Notes under the pieces: generated by a model | What the model saw: only the letters and a program-made list of their open reading frames with translations | Told to the model about the DNA's origin: nothing | Databases searched by the model: none | Shown: positions 13,199 through 25,277 of the stretch, in pieces | Layout: each line of letters starts with the position of its first letter | Numbering within the stretch: the first letter of the stretch is position 1 | Translations under genes and position numbers: made by a program | Origin: Plasmopara viticola | Lineage: Eukaryota; Oomycota; Peronosporomycetes; Peronosporales; Peronosporaceae | Direction of reading: 5' to 3' | Length of the DNA stretch: 64,000 nucleotides | NCBI GenBank assembly: GCA_001695595.3 | Contig: MBPM02000018.1 | Span: forward strand, 806,001-870,000

Positions 13199-13561
13199 TT
13201 ATTGATTTCTTTTTCTTATCGGAATCTGGTGCTCTCGTTTTAGCATTTTCAACTTGAAATTTACCCTATCTCTGGAGGCCCATTCCACAAATTTATAGAT
13301 GAATCCTCCCAAGTTCTGCGGCTTTAACCAATCAAAGCATGGTCCAAGTCCACAAAAATCTCGAAAAACTTTCTCTTCGTCGACAACAGCAAGGCGGCCA
13401 TTCGCCTCGCTCCTGAGATGGCGACGGCTCCCGACCTTAACATTAGGATTCACATTCGTCTCGATATTGTTGGCCTGAGCCAAGTCTTCCACAGCCACGC
13501 TTGTGACGCAGGGGGCAATCAAAGCAACAAGCGATAGCACGATAAAAGCAGTGCGACGCAT
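13199..13561 (-). CDS. Candidate RXLR-dEER secreted effector, 120 aa
   Basis: Small secreted protein of the oomycete host-translocated effector class. Residues 1 to about 21-23 form a classic signal peptide: a basic start (MRRT), a hydrophobic core (FIVLSLVALIAPCV) and a small-residue cleavage region (TSVA). An RXLR motif, RHLR, lies at residues 47-50 within GSRRHLRSEANGR. A dEER-like acidic stretch, DEEK, follows at 61-64. That spacing is usual for the family, where effectors enter plant cells and disturb immunity. The C-terminal part (about 65-120) has two nearby cysteines (FCGLGPCF), an aromatic stretch and a strongly basic tail. I do not recognise a WY fold or a named effector. The start is the only Met giving a complete signal peptide. 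The gene has no introns and is isolated, with no other supported gene within more than 1 kb, as is typical for effectors. The role in the host is not inferable. Confidence 0.85.
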   Translation of the reverse strand: MRRTAFIVLSLVALIAPCVTSVAVEDLAQANNIETNVNPNVKVGSRRHLRSEANGRLAVVDEEKVFRDFCGLGPCFDWLKPQNLGGFIYKFVEWASRDRVNFKLKMLKREHQIPIRKRNQ

Positions 13562-15074
13562 TACCTGTGGTTTATAATTTCGATTGGGAAGTGGGAGACT
13601 CCGAACGAGAACACATCTTTATAGAAAGGCGGAACATGAAAGTTAATTGCACATTGAGGAGGAAGAAGTGTCTCAGCGCACGATAGTACCGATCGATATA
13701 TATTGGGCTCAAAATATTCAGCGAATATTGTTTTGCTTACAAGACTATAAATCAGGAACATACCGTAATTTACGTGCGGGGCTCAAACATATGTGGGACA
13801 GTTTGCCCGAGTAGACTGCAGGTGATGTTGGCTTAAGTGCTTCCATACGTATAGGTAGACCTTCGTATCAAGTCACAAAGTATATCGACACTGTTTCGGG
13901 TATGCTGCTGCCCACCCGGTGCGTAAAAAACACATGGAGAAGGCTTTTGCTCATTTAAACACCTGTTGCGATAGATTTGCTGTGAACTGTATTCACAAAC
14001 ACCATTGGAGTCACTAAATTGCGACAATGCCCTAATCCATTAAATGCCTACTGCAATATTCCAAGCGCACCTTGATCTTCTGCAACCAGAGCTATGTATT
14101 GCTGTCGTGGGGATATTTAGTAGCTCCGATGTTTGGTGCTGCTTTCACCAGAACAGTGGCACATCACGATCCAATTGCAATGTGATTTCACCATGGCTGC
14201 TACCACCACAGGACGCACTAGCATCGAACGACTCGCCAACGATGCGAGCATTTGCTACAAAATTGCTTAAAATTGTATTTCGCATGCGCTTTGTTCGCCG
14301 ACTTTCTTCTCCTTTTTCTTCATGTCGGCCGCATCTTCGATATAACTTGCGAGTCGATTTTCTGTGCTAATAGTATGTACTGATCTTAAATCGTTTTTAC
14401 AAAGTTTTTGTTTGCAAAATTTACATTTTGTCTAATCCAACTCTCTATGTCTCCTATTGGCTGTTACGGAATGTTTTAAAAAGCTGAGTGGCTCATTGGC
14501 CACAGCTTAGCAAAAACAAAAACTACTGTTAAGATATGAATAAACACAACAAGCCAATTGCAACTTGTTAAAGACCCGAGACGTTTATTGGCCACACCTT
14601 AGCAAAATCGATTGTATTGGAAGTGCTCAGACGCATTCAATCTTTAAGACGTAAGCTACTGGGCTGTCTCTAGCGCGGGCTCACCAACAAATTTTGGGAA
14701 TGAGTTGTATACCTCTCATTACACTTCGGTGCTTTTTGGCCAATGGGGCGTTCAAATCACCCAGCAATTAATACTATTGGACTCGAACCGCGCTGGGAAC
14801 TTTCGTCAACAACAGTCTACGATTTTTGCCAAAACCAAACAATCATGAAAGGAGTTTCCACTGTTTAAGTATGTGATAAGTCGGACCCATCAACTAATTT
14901 TGCAACTAAATGTCGAGCGTGACGCAGCGACTCATAGTACCCCGACGTACCTAGAAGTGGTGAGCAGTTAACACTTACTTAACCTGAATACATCTTAAGG
15001 AGGAGAGAAAATTTGCGATTGACAGTCAATAATCGTTGTACGTTTTGCTTTAACTTAGATTGCACACCGTCCTG
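13562..15074. other. Effector promoter side and gene-poor flank
   Basis: The stretch just upstream of the minus-strand effector holds its promoter, but I cannot point to a defined element. Around 14495 and 14587 there are two copies of ATTGGCCACASCTTAGCAAAA, 92 bp apart, the trace of an old tandem duplication. An open plus frame at 14044-14370 has no recognisable content. Confidence 0.4.
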
Positions 15075-15607
15075 GTCATGTGATTGTACATCCTTGACAC
15101 TCATATACAACGTGTCTTAAAAAGCTTTCCATCATTTTAAGCAAATTTATTGCCTTTTGAAATCGTGTGAATATACCATCAATGTCCTTGTCAAAGCGCA
15201 TTTCCATCCGAAAGATCGAAAACATTCACAAAGACGCATTCACCACTGACAAAAACACGGTCTCCTGATCGGTACGCTCGAATGCGCCGAGCCCTTTAAA
15301 ATCTAGGACGACAAGCAGGCAATCTTCTAGAATACGCAGCGTTATCCATGCACCATCCGTACAGCGAGTTCCGGCAATAGCAAACGCAGATCCTGTCATG
15401 TGGTACAAAAAATACTTTCCAGTCGCCTGCTTTCCCATCGATGTAATTCCTACACAGCAGCCTTCCCCACGCGCATAACAGAGGAGACAAGATTCCAAAC
15501 CGAATAGACTTAGCGATCTCTGCAGCTTCCCACGGTTGTGTGTCATCCTTTGTCTCAAAAGACCGACCTATTCGATCATAAAGCCCTGTAAGGTCTTTTC
15601 CTTCCAC
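15075..15607 (-). pseudogene. Decayed GTPase domain of a large GBP/VLIG-like protein
   Basis: The minus strand encodes a G-domain resembling the large-GTPase group of guanylate-binding and very-large-inducible GTPases. The readable blocks are GITSMGKQATGKY (P-loop position, about 15412-15444), FAIAGTRCTDGAW, LDFKGLGAFERTDQE (switch II/G3 position) and FLSVVNASL. The order and spacing match the family pattern 'GxxSSGKS ... GRCTRGxW ... LDxEGLxSxER ... FLSVLNAS'. It is broken in several ways. Upstream reading needs a frame change around 15.48-15.56 kb. The P-loop Ser/Thr is Tyr. The G3 acidic residue is Lys. An in-frame TGA at 15226-15228 follows NASL, after which readable sequence (MRFDKDIDGIFTRFQKA) continues for about 50 codons. 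This is therefore a relic, not a working GTPase. The family call is by pattern memory only. Confidence 0.6.
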
Positions 15608-18600
15608 ACGACAGATTTAAACCGACAAAAATGGTATGACCGTCTGAAAAAAGCCTTCAGCGGCGTCAAACTCATGCTCACGTCATGCAATGAACGCTGC
15701 ATAGTGAGTTCGGTTGTCAGGTCTAGTCCATAAAGTGGTTTGTTCAGCGCCATGAGATCACTCATCATAAGTGACAGGAAATCACGGTACCTCTCCAGAG
15801 CAACATTAATCTCCTTTACACCAGGACAAGCGATAAGAATCGAGACAGGAGGCACATTTTCAGTTTCCAACATACCATGTACGGGAATTTTTTCATAGAC
15901 GTGGTAGAACGGGTACATTCAATGCTGCTTTCGTGGACAATCCAAAGACCTAGCATTCCTTTTAGGTAGACTATTGTCCTGCTTATTAAATTGCCGCAAT
16001 CGATAGATATTTTCACGCACAGTCACGCGTATAGAAATTGGATCAAGAACGAGTACACCGTCGTCAACGCTTTGGACGCTCACCTGGTCGGACCTTCAAA
16101 GGCAAAAGTGGAGGCGGGTGATAGTCGTCTTGGGAAATGCCTTTAAGGAATCTTTTAAACGTCCCATTGTCGCTATGTCCACATGAATTCACTCCGAGAG
16201 CAAGCTTGTCGGCCAGATCTAGCAGCCGGCTGCACACTATACGCGTTCAGCCCCATCGTGGACGCTCACGACCTTAATTGACTGGTCATTGTGAATGTTT
16301 ATTCCTTGCGAGTGCCCTCTAGAGTCTGTGACGTATACCGTGCTGTTCAGCAACAAAACATCTCTAGAAGGTAGTTCCGCCAGTGTTGACCGCACACCTA
16401 AAGCAACAACTTTCATCCATTTCGTTTCTTTAAAAGTTTCGTCAAACTTGTAAACTCCTACCGAATCTTTCGAAACAAACGTGATAATTCTTTTGCGAGC
16501 TTCGTAATCACAAAGCGAAGCAGCTTGCCCGAACGTGCGTACAAGCTTTTCACTCACTTGAGGTGAATTTTGAGAAAATGGCGAAAAGTTGATAATTCGA
16601 ACGCACATACCTACCTCTTTAAAGCAAAATTTAATGCGGACCGGACCTTAATGGTAAACATCGCCACAAGTTTTTCGTCAAGAAACACTTGGTGCCAACC
16701 TAAACACTCTTGATCCCTGCCTGCGTTTACCAAAGTGCCTCCCTGCATAGCCAGCTTTACTATATTTTGGGAGAGTACAGTGCCTCGACCTCGCGTACAA
16801 GCAGACAGTGTGAACAACAATCCATCTCTTGATAGCAACATTTTCCGTAGCTGGTTGAGCTTGCATTCGATAATTACTACTTCGAGGTCGCCAATAGTCT
16901 TCTCCATCTTGTGTTTAAAATTGCTAAGCTTGATTTTTCTCGCCTCGGCAAAGACACTTTCGACAGCAACCCACCATTTAGCTTGTAATTCAGTGGTTTA
17001 GCAATTTTTTCCAAGATTAATTTTTAACTGCTTTTCCTTTTGTCGAACACTTTCACTATCGATTTCTTAGCTTCTCGCTGGTTAACGGTCTCCGTGATGT
17101 CCGAGTGCGAAGTATGAGCACACATTTTCACCTCGGTCACCTCATCGTCTTCGCCGATAGAAAAAAGAATATAAAGCGTTGCCTTGACTGGTTTGAGGTT
17201 CATGAGTGCATCTTAAATGGCTTTTATCTTTTTATCCAGCGGTCGATGGCACGTGAATCGAATTCACGTATCTCGATGAGGCTATCTGAAACAAATCAGT
17301 GTTAAGTGACCCACTTGCTGTATCATCAGCATAGGGACAGAACAGATGACCCGCCACACGTTCTAACATCGCTCTTCGTTCCGCACTTTCATTTTCAAAA
17401 TTCTCGGCTTACTCTTGTTGTTCGTTGGCATTTTGAGCCCCACAAAATGCCCTGAATTTCATCTTCAGGCCAGAGATCAAACGCTCTCAAAACGTCTTCG
17501 CACAACTTTCGTGGTCGAATAAATCCTTGGTTTAAGTCAATCCGACGATGCCCCGACTCAGCTTTAGCCATCCAGCAAACCCTAATTCTATTATAAAGTG
17601 AAAAGTCCGACTGAATGGTTTAGTGCGTATCGCCAACTTCACCACACTTGAGACAACAATGGCTGGATAGCTCCCATTTCACAAGCAAATATCGGTTTCT
17701 CCTTCAGGAAGCTCCTTCGGATCGACGGAGGATATTGCGGCACACGATGTACTGAAAGGCTGAATTTCTTGGTTTTAATGTGCAACGAGACCGAATACGA
17801 CGACAACTTGTCGTCTGCTTGCTCATCCGATATCGCCATGCATGCCACAACTCAATCCAAATCGGATGGTGTAGTGCAGCAGATTATGTTAGATGTTAAT
17901 TTAGTCATAAACCGTAGTACATCCGTTGATAAATTCCGAAGCCGTTGGGGCTGAAATAACTCGTCGCGTATCCACCAGAAAACCACCAAGCCAGTCACGT
18001 CCCTACCACCTCTTCGATGTTCCAAAGTTTGCTCGAGATTAAGATTTACTGCGTGAATGCCATCACAGCGTCTCGGTCGAGCATGCCTTCATATCGAGTA
18101 GCGCATTCGAAATTTGAGTCTGTTTGCCAAACACTCCTTTAAGCTTCACGTCTCCAAGGCACGAATATCGAGCGAGGAAGCGGCTAAAAGTCTTCGTCAA
18201 ATACTCGCGCGTGCAGAACGCTAGACTCGAGGTCTTTAGAAGTGACCGACGACATCGTTTCCAATACTGCGACGCAATCTTATGACCTCCAGCTCATCCA
18301 ACACGGGCTTGGCAACCTCCTTGATGCACTGTGTTTCGAAAGCTAATCCAAGCAGGCAGAAGAGATTTTTCCCAGCCACGAAGCTGCTTCCGTCACCATT
18401 CGTTGTCATATCTTCCACTTCGCTGGCTTTCATCTCTATCTGGGCTCCCACAGGAACCTGCTGCTGAAAGGAACGATAGGGACGTTGCAAATTGAGTTTT
18501 GTGACTAAAACTTACCTTTGGCGATCGCCTCCCAGTTTCCTCCACTTTCCACACAATCTTTAATACGGGACACTGCGCTGTCAGCTCTTGACTACGATAA

Positions 18601-19526
18601 GAAATTAACAGCTTGATATTGCGACGCGGTCACTCCCACGACATGGACGCACTCATTTGGACACACAACTGCTACTTGAAGTAGCTGGTGAATAGCACAG
18701 CGTTTTCTTGCATCAGAGAGTACATTGAGCTTCTAGCGCAAAACTTCATTGGGTTTTGCATCGAACCGCGAGGTCAGATCGTCAAATGGTGTGTGGCTTT
18801 CTTCTATCCTGTGCAGCAGTCCATCAGTAGCTAAAGACACAAGTGACGCAACGCCACCAATTGGTCGGGTGCCAATACCCACCACCCCATGCCAACAGTA
18901 CCGACCACGGGTTGAAGTCCACTTTTGAGATCATGCGTTCGGCGCCCTTTATATACAGCAATAAGTGTTGTGCCGATTCCAGCTGCTGCACTCACAATAC
19001 TCGATCCTAACAACCCCAGAAGGCAAGCGTCGACGAGTTAGCGGTAAACGCTTTGTAACGACGTTTCATGGCTCAAAAAGAACCTACACACCCGTCGTAA
19101 GTACCCACGGATTGTAGCCATTACTAGACGCCGCCAAAGAAGTTTCAATACACCAAATCTAATGCTTTGGAGAAACCTCTGCAGTAAAACAACAAGTTGA
19201 TGGTCAAACTTTCAATAAAAGTGTATATGTGCTTGCACAGGGTTGCCGAAAATGCGACATCAAAAGCAACAAAGAGTGAACGATTGTATCGGCCAATCGA
19301 TCGGGAAACGGAAAAACTTTGCACACCTCTGTACGACATTTACTTTAGACTTTATCGTTGTCAATATTGCTTCATACAAAAGTGAGCTCCAGGCATCACT
19401 TTTTGTTGCGATCGTCCGAGTTGTAATGCCGTGCATGACTCTACAAATAGCCTCGCTTTCCAGTGCTGCAAAAACCGGCTGAACGATCACGTTTACATAT
19501 GGTACAATGTCAGCTTCCACCATCAA
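15608..19526 (-). pseudogene. Frame-broken upstream part of the same large gene
   Basis: A run of minus-strand open pieces in changing frames lies directly 5' of the GTPase relic: 15568-15918, 16237-16608, 16611-16907, 18236-18490, 18831-19013 and 19260-19526. Some have compositionally ordinary protein sequence. One, 16237-16608, has alternating beta-strand-like segments (RKRIITFVSKDSVGVYKFD and others) as in beta-propellers. I infer they are the N-terminal part of one large protein, interrupted by frameshifts and stops. The 5' end cannot be placed. The farther pieces (above 18 kb) are the least certain and could belong to something else. Confidence 0.4.
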
Positions 19527-19559
19527 CAGGTGTAGAGTACTTAAATTCTAACCCTCTCA

Positions 19560-20039
19560 GGATACCTGACGAACGGCTTAGGACAGTTTAAGCTCAACGC
19601 TGTGAAATATTCAATGGGTCCTTCGTATCCGCGTAGTTGACTCTAGTAATTTAACAGGGATTCTTCCGCAGCTTTGGACATTGTTCATCAGACTCTTCAG
19701 GTGTTTTAGCTTACGTATTCGCGGCAGAGACCTTTTCAGGCAATTTGAAAATTTAGGACATATTGCCCCACCTCAATTTATTTATCCGCAACGGAGAGAG
19801 TCGTTTGCGATCGAATATGCGACGGAAAGCACAGATAAGTGTTGTATCGAGAATCTTCTGGCGAATCTAGAGCCGTAGCAAACTCAACCACGCTTACTAT
19901 AAGAAATGGTGAGGAAAGGTACCCTGTGTTCAATGAAAATGTCGCGGAGGACAGAACCAACAATGGCAGTGACTATGTCAGACTATCGACCGTCGGGTCC
20001 TTGACACAAGTAACTGAATCAAACCATGACCCTGCTTAA
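19560..20039 (+). pseudogene. Possible receptor-like coding relic
   Basis: Plus-strand sequence reads SSNLTGILPQLW around 19.64-19.68 kb, which resembles the NLTGxIPxxL core of a leucine-rich repeat. It is followed by two overlapping frames (19681-19878 and 19839-20039) with hydrophilic, protein-like composition. One long frame would need a shift near 19.84-19.86 kb. This would fit the end of an LRR or other receptor-type gene, but a single repeat core is weak evidence and chance is possible. Confidence 0.25.
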
Positions 20040-20334
20040 TAAAAACACGTAACGAAGAAGGTAGATGAATTGGTATTGTCCCTTCATTAGAGCTTCCGCT
20101 TCATTGCCACTGCCTTTTTCATGATCAAACGCGCTAAGGATCTTATGCCGAGTTTTTTAATCGCACCAATAGCCACCATCGATTGCAAAACGAACTTTTG
20201 TCACGGACTCGATTATTACACGAGCAACGCTATTATCGTTTTGTAACAACGTCAAAAGAGTGCACGCTGATTTATCCAATAAACACAACGAGGGTGATTA
20301 TGGCCGACACTCTTTCGAAGGGTTCAGTAAGACC

Positions 20335-20668
20335 TGTCGCGAGACCCGGGGTGTGAAATGCAAAGCAAATTGGTTAATCCGGAAAACTAACTACTTGCTA
20401 ATTTTGCTTCTTCCTATGCAGGTCACGACGGCTCTGCAGCCGTCGGACAAAATGTAATCCTGGAGCATCCCGCAGATGCAGCAAACATGCATCTAGCACA
20501 CAGCGTGCTAGCGAACGTCGAGTCCGTCGAGGCCATTGGGCACGCACTGTCGGTCACGAGGATTGAAGCTTCTCCTACAGGCTGAGCAGACGGAAACGCG
20601 GCGGTTGTCATCACCCATTTTGTTCCCGTGATCTGCTGGACGGCAGCAGCGGCTTGATGGGAACCGCT
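20335..20668 (-). repeat. 3' LTR of the gypsy element
   Basis: 334 bp, starting TGTCGCGAGACCCGGGG on the plus strand and ending TTGATGGGAACCGCT. It matches 25278-25611 along its full length with no indel seen. Flanking bases outside the pair differ, which fixes the borders. Read on the minus strand the LTR ends in CGCGACA, but its start is AGCGG rather than the usual TG. Confidence 0.9.
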
Positions 20669-23600
20669 AGCACGCAACACCGCCTCTCAAAGCTCGCTGC
20701 TGTCGGTTTGGACAAGCCAACGTTCGCGATCAATAGCTCACTGCAACTGGAATCCACGTAGGTCTCGACGAGAGTGGAAATATTCTTTAGCATCTCATCG
20801 ACACTTTCCCACGAGCCCTCAACCGGTTGCAAACCAACCCACGAGATCTTTAGTTCCCAACGTACATGCGCTTCGTTGTAGCGGTGGTCGAGGATTTCCT
20901 TGACGGTCAGTACCATGCTTTGTCCTGTAACGAATTCGAGCAACTCCCGAGTAATACTCAGGTCCTTGTTGGCGTAATACTTCAGTCTCGTGGCTTGTGC
21001 TTTCAAGGTAGCACCGGAGACCAGGTGGTTTATCTTGAAAGAGTGAGAGGTCGTCGCGGAAATTCAGAATGGGCCTAGCCACTGCCCAAGAAGTTTGTTG
21101 TGGGGAAGCCTCTGGTCAATACGAGACCAGAGCACGTAGTCGTCGACATCAAAGTTGGCAGCACTGCCGTTCTTCTCCACCATCACCTTCAGTCGCGTAC
21201 GCTTCTTGTCGTCAACCTCCTCCTTGTTTAGCCCATGCAGAGAATCGCACTGGCGCACTAAGTGCTGCTCAATCGTGCTTCGAGACACCTCCAAACGTTC
21301 GGCATGGGAGACGAATAATCATATCAAGAGCCGATGGAGGCTGGAGCCCCGTGAACAGCTTCATCGGGGAATGTCCACCAAGTGACCGAACAGCAGTCTG
21401 GTTGAGATTTGCTTGGACGAGGGCCGAGAGATACGGCCACTCATAGAAGTCGAGTTGTACTCGATGAGCAGTGTCTTGAACACTTGCAGGATATTCTTGT
21501 CCATCCGCTCGACTGTTCCATATAGCCAAAGTGAGTACACCGGGCGAAACTTCCGCTCTATATTTAAATGCGCACACAAATTGTTGACCACCTCATTCCT
21601 GAAGTGCGCTCCTTGATCCGAAATGAGGAACTCGGGACAGCCAAACCACTTGTACCAGGCGATAGGTCCATCAGCAGCCACGTGAGCAGTTGGGCTGCTG
21701 CATTGAAACAACTCGCAGTAGTGCGTTAAGGAGTACTTCAGCACAAATAGGTAGCGGCTGCCATCGAATTTTTTGCCCAAGTACATAAAATCCCAACGGA
21801 GATCTCTATTTCTCTTGGTAGCCGTGAAAGTGGGCCCATATATGTTTGGGACCCTTTACGTGCTTGCACAGCAAGCAGCCGCGAACGATTGTGGCAACTT
21901 TATTGTGGAGATTTACGATTGATAACCGTTCTTAAAGCGCAAATTCCATCAATTCAATGCCGCGATGCCCATGGGTGTCACAGTGTGCCGCCACGAACAA
22001 TCCTGCCAGAAGATTCGTTGCACGACCGGGAATCCAAGGACGGCCGTGTGCACACACAACACCTTCCACCTCCTCCATCTCGATTCTGAGCCGTGCACGT
22101 TCATCAAGGGCGAGCGCTTGAGCATCTGCGATGTCATCAGTACTGGGAAATCAAAAATTCTCATTCTCCAGCGGGCGCAACGGTGACAGGTCTTCCATAA
22201 GACGGCACGCGCTGCTGCGGGTGTGGACAACAGCAGCATGGGACGCGTGTATCGGGCGCTATCTTGGAACATGTCGACCCAGACGTTCAGCTCGCCCGGT
22301 ATGTGCTTTATCGAGTAGATGAGACCACAGAGGCGCATCGACCAACGCTGGAGCCGGTCCCGAATGTGCCGTTTGAGCTCCATTTGTGGCGCAAAGACGT
22401 AGATTAGGTTGGAGTGGTCACAAAATAGCTTGAATATCTTCCGACGGAGTAGAATACAGTCGAGCTCCGAACAGGCTCGGATGATAAGATAAGGTTTTTT
22501 TTTCACAATCGACCATCCTCGCCGGTGGTCCTTGAAAGTTCCACCTTTCAGAAAACCATGCCATGAGCTTGCTTGTCAACCGATAGAGAGCCGTCCCACT
22601 CGCGCACTGGGGTAATCACAATGGAGTATCCATCCAGACTTGTGTCGGTAAAAAAACAGGCGTCATCGTTTTCACCAGGAAATAAGGGCAGCCGCGGAAG
22701 AGATCAGTGACAGCACGTCATGGTACACGGCCTCTTCCTCTGATGTCCACTCCAGGGCGACGTTGAGAGCATTTCGGCTGCGCCGATCGAGCTTCTTTTA
22801 ACCTGCATCTAGTTTCGACTGCAGAGGCACAACCGTAACGTGAGTAGACTACAAGTGAGTCATGCAGCCAGCTAGAGGCGCAAACGAAGTACTGAAGCTC
22901 GGCTACGGTGCTCGGGAGGGGCAGCGTTGATAACGCTTGCACTCGCTCTGAATCATGACGCACGCCGTCGCCCTCAGTCTGCCACACCAGATAATTGAAG
23001 CTTGGTAGAGAGAGCTCTTAGCAAGCTTCAGCTTGAGGTTGTGCTGGACCATTAGCTGGAAAAACTTCTTTGCACTTGCAGCAAGTCCTCCATGTTGTCG
23101 GCGAATTGAATCACATCGTCCACTTACACAAATGTGTGTTGTGGTATCAGGGGTGCAAGCACACTCTAATCGTCGCCTGGAAGTGCAAAGTGAAGTCGAC
23201 AGCACCTTGAGGGACCCGAGTGGGCGTGATTGCGCCCTCATCTATTATAATAGACATCACTTCCTGGCTATCTTCTGCTAGAGGGAGCTGCCAGAATCCG
23301 TTTTTCATGTCAAATGAAGCAAATGTCTTGCTCTCGGCGAAGTCTTCCAGCATCTGATGTAAGCGCGCCGTACTTGGCCTCGTGCTAGCAATAGGCACCG
23401 TCCTGGCGTTGACCGGGCGGTAGTCGATTGTTAGTCCGAATATGTCGGCAATACCCGGAAGCAGCACCGGAACGGCCGCAGAGACCCAACGAAACCTGTT
23501 ATTCTCGTGGATGAGACCTTGGTCGAGAAGCTGCTGCACTATGTCGTGCAGGAACTGGCTATGTAGCGGCGAATACTACCGCTGCTTGCTACGGAATGGG

Positions 23601-23753
23601 ATCGCATCATTTTGGAGAGTCACACGCAGTGGCTCAACAGCTGCCGGGGTCCAAACCCTTCCTCGTCTGCCCAGACGTCTTGCTGGCTGGCAGCGTCCCG
23701 CAAAGCATCCGCATACTGCAGTTAATTCTATTGTGCAGTGCCTTGTCCACTAG
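20611..23753 (-). pseudogene. Gypsy pol: reverse transcriptase, integrase, chromodomain (broken)
   Basis: Minus strand, 5' to 3'. Reverse transcriptase spans about 23147-23539 (FASFDMKNGFWQLPL block; TIDYRPVNARTVP substrate loop). Its YxDD catalytic site lies at about 23115-23126, where the residue before the final xDD is a TAA stop. A connection/RNase H stretch follows with no clean frame. The integrase zinc-binding end is at about 21.95-22.05 kb. The integrase core spans 21361-21786 (YLGKKFDGSRYLF, FLISDQGAHFRNEVV and TVERMDKN, covering two aspartate blocks and the glutamate block). A chromodomain lies at about 20755-20910 (VKEILDHRYNEAHVRWELK and WEPV-like WVGLQPVEGSWE). Domains lie in different frames with stops between them. 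The last frame runs into the 3' LTR and stops at 20611. All activity is presumed lost. Confidence 0.85.
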
Positions 23754-24073
23754 GGCATCTTAAATCGATATGTCCGTGTCCGTCGCCACAGCTTTTGGTA
23801 TGACATCCTGTAATGATAACTAATCTTCCTCGAAGGCCAAGGGACTGTCACCAGCCAGCTGTGCCAGCATTGCATCAACATCAATACCTAGACTGTGCAA
23901 TGTGTCCTTGCCACCATGAAGTCTTGCTCATCACTCTGAAGGATCAAACAGGAAATACCTTGGACGTGCACCGGTCCTGCCACTGCTGTCAGGGCAATGT
24001 CAACACTGATCCCATCCACGCACCGCTTTACCTGGCCGTCGGCGAGGGTCACTTCTACTAGGACAGGAAGCCG

Positions 24074-24334
24074 CTAGATCTCCGCATCAGGCTGCACTGC
24101 CTGCAGCGCATCAACAACGCAGCTCGAAATAATGCTGTGATCAGCGCCGGTGTCGGTGATGTTGTTCACCTCCACGAGACCGTTCATTCTCACAATATTC
24201 AGCACAGTGGCCTTCCTCGCAGCCTCGCTGCTCCTTCGCCGCACAAATCTTCTGCATTGTCTCCTGGCGCTGCTCATCCGTCGCAGTGGGGCACCCCTTG
24301 AGCCAGTGCACTCCACCACACACCAGACATCCAT
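24074..24334 (-). pseudogene. Gypsy aspartic protease segment
   Basis: A short minus-strand frame with DTGADHSIIS (24125-24154), the catalytic D-T/S-G-A motif of retroelement aspartic proteases, followed by a hydrophobic stretch. It overlaps the 3' end of gag in another frame, so any ribosomal frameshift or fusion arrangement cannot be told from decay. It would have cut the gag-pol polyprotein. Confidence 0.75.
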
Positions 24335-24782
24335 CCACTGGTGGCTTAGAAGCTCTTGGAGGGCGTGCAGTCACAGCGCTCTTCGTCTTGACTTGGCGCG
24401 TGGGCGCCGGGTGCCGGGGGTTTTGAGTCTTGGCCTTCTGGCTCTTTGTCGGGCGGGCTGAGGTATACTCCTCGGCCATCTGGCGGTACCGGTGCTGTGC
24501 CTTCGCGTGCTCCAGAATCAATCCGTACACCGCGACATCGTCCGTGCGACAGTCCCGCCGCTCCAAGTCTAGGAGACGCTCGATCGGCCCACGCAGGACA
24601 GGCTGCACGTTATCCGTAAGAATCTTGCACCTCGCCTTCATGCGCTCCTTGTAACCAGGGATCAACGGGTCGCTTTTTCCGATGAGTTGTTGAAGCATAT
24701 TGTCTTCAACTATCTTCACGAAATCTTGGAAGTAGCGGAAGACTCTCGCGTCGCAATCGTCGATCGACGGTTCAATGCGCAA
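24141..24782 (-). pseudogene. Gypsy Gag with zinc knuckle
   Basis: Minus-strand frame of 213 codons. Its N-terminal half is helical and capsid-like (for example PGYKERMKARCKIL and PVLRGPIERLLDLE). A basic Pro/Ala/Lys-rich middle follows, then a zinc knuckle CLVCGGVHWLKGC (C-x2-C-x3-H-x4-C, one residue shorter than the usual C-x2-C-x4-H-x4-C). The first part of gag upstream (24783 to about 25200) lies in other frames, so the frame shown is an internal piece. Gag would form the virus-like particle and bind element RNA. Confidence 0.75.
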
Positions 24783-25277
24783 GGTACGCTTGAGCAGCGA
24801 CTCAACTTCGAGATCGTAGGCGTTTGAAGGCTGTTGCAGCGGCCGTGCACGAGGTAAAGAATCTCATTGTCCGATATCTCGTCTATAGAGCGGAGTAGCA
24901 CTTACATAGCAATAATTTCTATGACCTCCGGCCGGACGCAGTCCTTAACGGCCGACACGCCAACTTCAAATCGCTCTCCCGTGACTGCACAGCGGCGGCG
25001 AATTTTCCCAAGGTAAAGTTCTCATTTCCTGTACCATTGAATCAGATTAGACTGCTCCCAGCTCACTAGCCGCGATGGACGCACCACTTCATAGATAGAT
25101 TGGGGTACGGCGTTTTTCATGACGGCGTCCCCGTCAGCTTTAAAGTCCATCTTGAAATTGACTTGACTTGGTATACTTGACTCGATACCTTGACTTCAGC
25201 ACTAAAAAGAGACGTTCAACCTTTGTACCACCTTCTACCGTTGTCGAATAGGGAGAAACCATAGCGCCTTTAATGAG

